Shown: positions 36,403 to 40,887 of the stretch, piece after piece
How positions within the stretch are numbered: position 1 is the stretch's first letter
How the letters are laid out: every line of letters begins with the position of its first letter
DNA from: Gammaproteobacteria bacterium RIFCSPLOWO2_12_47_11
GTDB taxonomy: Bacteria > Pseudomonadota > Gammaproteobacteria > Eutrophobiales > Eutrophobiaceae
DNA length: 40,887 nt
NCBI GenBank assembly: GCA_001801885.1
Contig: MGYU01000096.1
Coordinates: 29,460-70,346, forward strand
Direction of reading: 5' to 3'
Translations under genes and position numbers: made by a program
Notes under the pieces: generated by a model
What the model was told of the DNA's origin: nothing
The model's database searches: none
Seen by the model: the letters and a program-made list of their open reading frames with translations, nothing else

Positions 36403-38973
36403 CTATGTTTGACTGATGTTGCACAACAATTGACTAATGGGCAGCGGCTTGCCAAAGTAATAACCCTGTATGGAATGGCAGCCGTTATCCCGCATATAGA
36501 TAAATTGTTCCTGTGTTTCCACGCCTTCTGCTACCACCTTCAGATTCAACTGATGGCCTATGGCGATAATCGCTTCACAGATGGCCGAGTCACTCTGGTT
36601 AGTATGCAGGTCACGGACGAAGGATTTATCGATTTTAATTACATTAATAGGAAACTGCTTGAGGTAGGCCAATGATGAATAGCCGGTGCCAAAATCGTCC
36701 AGTGACAACTTTACACCGAGCTTACTGAGTTCGGTCAAAAGCATCAGGCTACGTTCAGTCTCCGTCATCATGATAGTTTCTGTGATTTCTATAACCAGTT
36801 GATCCGGTGAAACCCCCGTTTCTTCCAGGATTAATCTGATCCTGTCTACAATCGAATGATCCACAAATTGCCGGGCGGAAAGATTGATTGAGACGCTTTC
36901 GAAATGTTTGTTCATGGCAGACATCTGTCTGATATCAATACAGGCGCGCCGCATTATCCAGTCACCCACTGGTACTATCAAGCCGGTATCCTCCAGTAAT
37001 GGGACAAACTGATCCGGAGAGACCAGGCCGGTTTCCGAATCATGCCAGCGTATCAATGCCTCATAACCTGTGATGTGGAGTGTTTTTGTATCGACCTGTG
37101 GCTGGTAGTACAACATGAATTGATCAAATTCCACGGCCCTTCTTAATCTGTTTTCCCGGTCCAGGCGCAGTCGTGCCTCCGCATTCATTTCCTGTGTGTA
37201 ATACTGGTAGTTATTGCGGCCTTTGGATTTGGCGTGATACATCGCTGAATCAGCATTTTTCATTAATGATTCAATTTCCTCTGCGTCGTCGGGGAAAATA
37301 CTGACACCGATACTGGGACTGATATTTACTTTTTCACCATTCAGATTAAATGAATCATTCATCACCATTAAAATTTTTTCAGCTACCTTGCCCGCATCAC
37401 TAATATCCTGCATTTCCGGAAGTATGATAGTGAATTCATCACCACCCAGCCGGCAAACTGTATCTGAATTTCTTACACATTCAAATAATCTGCCGGCGAC
37501 GCATTTTAATAATTCATCACCGATGGTATGGCCCATGGAATCATTTATTATTTTAAACCGGTCAAGATCAATATAAAGCAGGCCCAGTAAACTATCCTGC
37601 CTCCTGGTACGCCCAATGCCCTGTTCAAGACGATCGATAAACAATGAACGATTGGGCAATCCGGTCAGTGAATCATAATTGGCAAGGCGCAATAGTTCCT
37701 CTTCCGAGCGTTTACGCTGGGTGATGTCCTCAAACAGCCAGATAATCCCTTCTTCCCTGGTCTTTTCGGAAATTGATTTTGCTGAAACGGCACACCAGAA
37801 AATTGTTCCATTCTTGTGTTTCATCTTCCATTCGCCCTGATAGGTTTCATCATTGGCAAGTAAACTGGCAGCTGCTTCATTGATAGCCTTGTGGGTATCG
37901 TCCGAGGGATAAAGTATTTCCTTGCGCATGCCCTGGATCTCCTCGCGTTCGTACCCGAATATTTCTTCAAATTTCCGGTTCACCGCAACAATATTGCCAT
38001 CTATGACATGTGCTATACCTACCAGGGCATTTTCCAGAATAGCGCGGACTCTTTTTTCACTGTTTTCCAGAGCGGTATTCGCTGCAATTACTTCATTAAA
38101 GAGTGATTGCAAACGTTCCGCAAAACGATTGAAGTCAACGGTTAACTCGGAAAACTCGTCCTTGATGTCATCGCTGACCTCGAGCCTTCTTGACATATCA
38201 CCAGAAGAGAGATCATGCATGGCCACACGCACTTTATAAAGCGGGTCATCGATACGATATATAACCAGTGAAATACCGGCGATGATCACTGATATGACCA
38301 GTAAACTTACAGTGACAATAACTGCAAGGCTTATCTGACTGAGATCATGGGATAAAGTGGAATGCGCATTGATCTTTTCAGCAGCGAGATTGGATATCCT
38401 TTTCAGGGAATTCCCCAGACTGCCACTGCTTTCATTCAAACTGGTAACGATACCGGATAGTGTTGTGGTATCGCATGTACCGGAACCCGCATCCGGCTTT
38501 ACCGGCGATTGAGAGATTATCTTCGCGAGGCAGTTTACAAATTCAGCGTCTTGTAACAGATATTCCTTGTACCTGTCCTGTAACCCGGGCACAACAGTAT
38601 TCAAAACTTCAATATTTGTCGTGAGCAGAGAGAGTTGTAACAGGTAATTAGTTATAACCTGTTTCTTGATATTTGCGTCACGATATTTTTTAAGTCCTTC
38701 CGGAGTTTTTATAACCAGTAACTCCTGTCTGAGTATTTCAGAATCACTCAAAAACTGTTCCAGGTTCCTGACGATATTGGCGCTGGGGACCAGTTTTTCT
38801 TCCAGGATTCTCTGTTTGGATGAAATGATATCATTCGTGATCAATGCAGTGAGCGAGAGCAGAATAACAGCTGAGGCGCAGATCACCGCCCAGTATTGCA
38901 ACAACTTCCGGACAGAAAGATTATTGAGAAATCTGGAATGCTTTAAATAATCTGGCAGATCAATATTATGCAC
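36403..38973 (-). CDS. Membrane GGDEF/EAL protein with HAMP and PAS domains
   Basis: Predicted cyclic-di-GMP turnover enzyme in the inner membrane. The 856-residue protein has a first membrane segment (WAVICASAVILLSLTALI, about 28-46), a periplasmic sensor region of about 165 residues with two Cys, a second membrane segment (about 213-238), HAMP (about 238-290), a PAS domain (about 308-415), GGDEF domain with intact RLGGDEF and an RxxD inhibitory site (RNSD) five residues before it, and an EAL domain with EALIRW, the ExT segment IEITET, LDDFGTGYSSL and EGVETQEQ. Both catalytic sets look intact, so it may be bifunctional. The GTG start has AAGG nearby. The product's signal is unknown, and its link to the PHB genes is only positional. 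Confidence 0.95.
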   Translation of the reverse strand: MHNIDLPDYLKHSRFLNNLSVRKLLQYWAVICASAVILLSLTALITNDIISSKQRILEEKLVPSANIVRNLEQFLSDSEILRQELLVIKTPEGLKKYRDANIKKQVITNYLLQLSLLTTNIEVLNTVVPGLQDRYKEYLLQDAEFVNCLAKIISQSPVKPDAGSGTCDTTTLSGIVTSLNESSGSLGNSLKRISNLAAEKINAHSTLSHDLSQISLAVIVTVSLLVISVIIAGISLVIYRIDDPLYKVRVAMHDLSSGDMSRRLEVSDDIKDEFSELTVDFNRFAERLQSLFNEVIAANTALENSEKRVRAILENALVGIAHVIDGNIVAVNRKFEEIFGYEREEIQGMRKEILYPSDDTHKAINEAAASLLANDETYQGEWKMKHKNGTIFWCAVSAKSISEKTREEGIIWLFEDITQRKRSEEELLRLANYDSLTGLPNRSLFIDRLEQGIGRTRRQDSLLGLLYIDLDRFKIINDSMGHTIGDELLKCVAGRLFECVRNSDTVCRLGGDEFTIILPEMQDISDAGKVAEKILMVMNDSFNLNGEKVNISPSIGVSIFPDDAEEIESLMKNADSAMYHAKSKGRNNYQYYTQEMNAEARLRLDRENRLRRAVEFDQFMLYYQPQVDTKTLHITGYEALIRWHDSETGLVSPDQFVPLLEDTGLIVPVGDWIMRRACIDIRQMSAMNKHFESVSINLSARQFVDHSIVDRIRLILEETGVSPDQLVIEITETIMMTETERSLMLLTELSKLGVKLSLDDFGTGYSSLAYLKQFPINVIKIDKSFVRDLHTNQSDSAICEAIIAIGHQLNLKVVAEGVETQEQFIYMRDNGCHSIQGYYFGKPLPISQLLCNISQT

Positions 38974-39104
38974 AGGCCTTCTATCCCCGGAGCCTTTATA
39001 GTTAAGATGGATGAATTATAAATACATGTTGTTTACTTATCCTTAAGTTTGTCACTTAAATTTGGGGGAAATCTAAAAATATCGCTTACAGACGCACCAC
39101 TAAA

Positions 39105-39653
39105 CTAGAAATTCAGTTTTTCGGGGGATTTTGAATAACGTTCCAGCGACTCGGATATTTCCTGCCTGGCTGCTTCAGCATCCTGCCAGCCATGCACTTT
39201 CACCCACTTATTGGGTTCAAGATCTTTATAGTGCTCAAAAAAATGAGTAATTTGATCCAGCAAAGCCGGCTGCAGATCCTGATATGAGTTTACGTCACGA
39301 TGAAATTTTGAGACCTTGTTGATGGGTATTGCCAGTACCTTGCTGTCATCTCCGGCTTCATCGGTCATTTCCAGCAATCCGATAGGATGGCAACGCATCA
39401 CCGCACCATGAATAATCGGCATGGGTGTCGCTATCAGCACATCGACCGGATCGCCATCCAGCGCCAGGGTCCGGGGTATATAACCATAATTGCAGGGATA
39501 GACCATGGAGGTATTCAGATAACGGTCTACAAACAGCGCACCGGTCTCTTTATCGAGTTCATACTTGACCGGCTCGCCATGGATGGGTATCTCAATGATG
39601 ACATTGATTTCTTCCGGCGGATTACTGCCTGGTCCTACTCTGTCCAGATTCAT
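39105..39653 (-). CDS. ppa: Inorganic pyrophosphatase (soluble, family I)
   Basis: Hydrolyses pyrophosphate released by biosynthesis, and here also by acetyl-CoA synthetase next to it. The 182-residue protein has the family I signatures: EIPIHGEPVKYELDKETGAL near residue 21, YPCNYGYIPRTLALDGDPVDVL near 52 with the DxDPxD-type metal site (DGDPVD), and KVHGWQDAEAA near 152. AGGAAAA lies 8 nt before the ATG. It lies 54 nt after acs on the same strand and is probably co-transcribed, which fits since Acs makes PPi. Confidence 0.96.
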   Translation of the reverse strand: MNLDRVGPGSNPPEEINVIIEIPIHGEPVKYELDKETGALFVDRYLNTSMVYPCNYGYIPRTLALDGDPVDVLIATPMPIIHGAVMRCHPIGLLEMTDEAGDDSKVLAIPINKVSKFHRDVNSYQDLQPALLDQITHFFEHYKDLEPNKWVKVHGWQDAEAARQEISESLERYSKSPEKLNF

Positions 39654-39707
39654 CGATTATTTTCCTGAATTTAATTTATAGGGAATTTCAGTAAAACCGT
39701 GCATCTC

Positions 39708-40887
39708 TTATTTTATTGCCCGGTTGCTGACCAGATTATCCACAACGGATGGATCCGCCAGGGTACTGGTATCACCGAGTGCATCTACTTCATTTGCAGC
39801 AACCTTGCGCAATATACGGCGCATGATCTTGCCGGAACGGGTTTTAGGCAGACCCGGCGCCCACTGGATAATATCCGGGCTGGCAATCGGTCCAATCTCC
39901 TTGCGCACATGTTGCACCAGTTCCTTACGCAATTCCTCAGTTGGTTCGACACCTGCCATCAGTGTGACATAGGCATAAATTCCCTGCCCCTTGATATCAT
40001 GCGGATAGCCAACAACAGCCGCTTCAGCCACTGCCTCATGTAAAACCAGCGCACTCTCCACTTCGGCCGTACCCATGCGATGACCAGAAACATTGATAAC
40101 ATCATCAATCCGGCCAGTGATCCAGTAATAGCCGTCCTTGTCTCTGCGTGCGCCATCACCGGTAAAATATTTACCCGGAAACATCTTGAAATAAGTATCA
40201 ATAAAGCGTTGGTGATCACCATAGACTGTACGCATCTGTCCAGGCCAGGGCCGTTTAATACAAAGTGCCCCTTCAGCCACACCTTCAAGTTCATTACCTT
40301 TGTCATCGACGATGCATGGCTCTACACCAAAAAATGGCACTGTGGCCGCACCCGGTTTTAATGCTGTGGCACCAGGAAAGGGAGTAATCAAATGGCCGCC
40401 CGTTTCCGTCTGCCACCAGGTATCCACGATCGGGCAATGGTCTTCACCAACAACATGGTAATACCATTCCCATGCCTCCGGATTGATCGGCTCACCCACA
40501 GTACCCAGGATGCGTAAACTGCTGCGGTCGTGTTTTTTGACAAATTCATCTCCTTGTCCCATCAGGGCGCGGATGGCGGTCGGTGCAGTGTAAAAAATAT
40601 TCACTTTATGCTTGGCCACGACCTCCCAGAAACGTCCGGCATCGGGATATGTCGGCACACCCTCAAACATTAACGAGATTGCACCGTTACATAATGGACC
40701 ATAAACAATATAGGAATGCCCGGTGACCCAGCCTACATCCGCAGTACACCAGAAAATATCACCATCATGGTAATCAAACACATACTTGTAAGTGATTGCA
40801 CAATACAACAAGTATCCACCTGTGGTATGCAATACACCTTTGGGTTTGCCGGTTGAGCCGGACGTATAAAGGATAAATAGTGGATCT
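39708..40887 (-). CDS. acs: Acetyl-CoA synthetase, C-terminal part (5' end beyond window)
   Basis: AMP-forming acetyl-CoA synthetase, which activates acetate and so supplies the acetyl-CoA used by the TCA and PHB genes in the window. About 392 residues are visible from the P-loop-like motif [11 protein letters not shown] onwards; the frame is open to the right edge and the TTG at 40832 is not the start. [10 protein letters not shown] near residue 180 and the hinge region near [18 protein letters not shown], plus the C-terminal [14 protein letters not shown] with the Lys that is acetylated for control in related enzymes, are present. The C-terminus ends [12 protein letters not shown]. ppa follows on the same strand. 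Confidence 0.96.
   Translation of the reverse strand, partial: DPLFILYTSGSTGKPKGVLHTTGGYLLYCAITYKYVFDYHDGDIFWCTADVGWVTGHSYIVYGPLCNGAISLMFEGVPTYPDAGRFWEVVAKHKVNIFYTAPTAIRALMGQGDEFVKKHDRSSLRILGTVGEPINPEAWEWYYHVVGEDHCPIVDTWWQTETGGHLITPFPGATALKPGAATVPFFGVEPCIVDDKGNELEGVAEGALCIKRPWPGQMRTVYGDHQRFIDTYFKMFPGKYFTGDGARRDKDGYYWITGRIDDVINVSGHRMGTAEVESALVLHEAVAEAAVVGYPHDIKGQGIYAYVTLMAGVEPTEELRKELVQHVRKEIGPIASPDIIQWAPGLPKTRSGKIMRRILRKVAANEVDALGDTSTLADPSVVDNLVSNRAIK

Overview
The window reads as the chromosome of a heterotrophic or mixotrophic gammaproteobacterium with moderate GC. This is an inference from gene content: a class III poly(3-hydroxybutyrate) (PHB) synthase PhaC/PhaE, the repressor PhaR, RppH, Mpl, NspC, a citrate synthase/malate dehydrogenase pair and a complete 2-oxoglutarate dehydrogenase operon. 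The class III synthase points towards Chromatiales-like relatives. No rRNA, tRNA, CRISPR, prophage or complete insertion sequence was found. Both window edges cut genes: a nitrate transporter permease on the left and acetyl-CoA synthetase on the right.

Layout. (1) 1-8284: nitrate assimilation operon nrtB, a fused double ATPase (NrtCD-type), nirB, nirD and nasA. It takes up nitrate, reduces it to nitrite and then to ammonium. (2) 8335-10772: three single genes on the + strand: a SixA-type phosphohistidine phosphatase, an LHPP-like HAD phosphatase and a fumarylacetoacetate hydrolase-family enzyme. The first two have a perfect TATAAT box 7 nt before ATG and no ribosome binding site, which suggests leaderless mRNAs. 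(3) 11011-14676: a minus-strand operon with overlapping ends: nspC, a membrane protein, mpl and a LON-domain protein. (4) 14765-16525: a small secreted protein, rppH and a HAD-IB phosphatase. (5) 16526-18418: a short accessory island with an AT-rich gene between integron attC-like half sites, a duplicated 3' end of mdh with its terminator, and a ParE-type toxin-antitoxin pair. (6) 18419-26728: TCA cycle block, mdh and gltA on the minus strand, diverging from sucA-sucB-lpd. (7) 26866-36120: PHB region: a secreted NTF2-like protein and a divergent LysR regulator, phaA, phaB, phaR, a second long phaB-like reductase, two phasins, then phaC and phaE on the opposite strand and a third phasin. (8) 36403-40887: a membrane GGDEF/EAL protein, inorganic pyrophosphatase and the 3' part of acs.

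How the genes fit together. Acs and the TCA block feed and draw on the acetyl-CoA pool. PhaA and PhaB divert acetyl-CoA to 3-hydroxybutyryl-CoA, PhaC/PhaE polymerise it, and three phasins coat the granules. The most striking unannotated signal is a family of dyads with the core TGC-N3-GCA, mostly extended to TTGTGC-N3-GCACAA. They lie directly at the -10 element or start site of phaA, phasin 1, phasin 3, phaE and the secreted NTF2-like gene. They look like PhaR operators and define a local regulon that includes one gene not usually linked to PHB. The second PhaB-like reductase carries an extra N-terminal region of about 90 residues, and PhaE carries a lysine-rich tail. Both are candidates for granule or nucleoid tethering.
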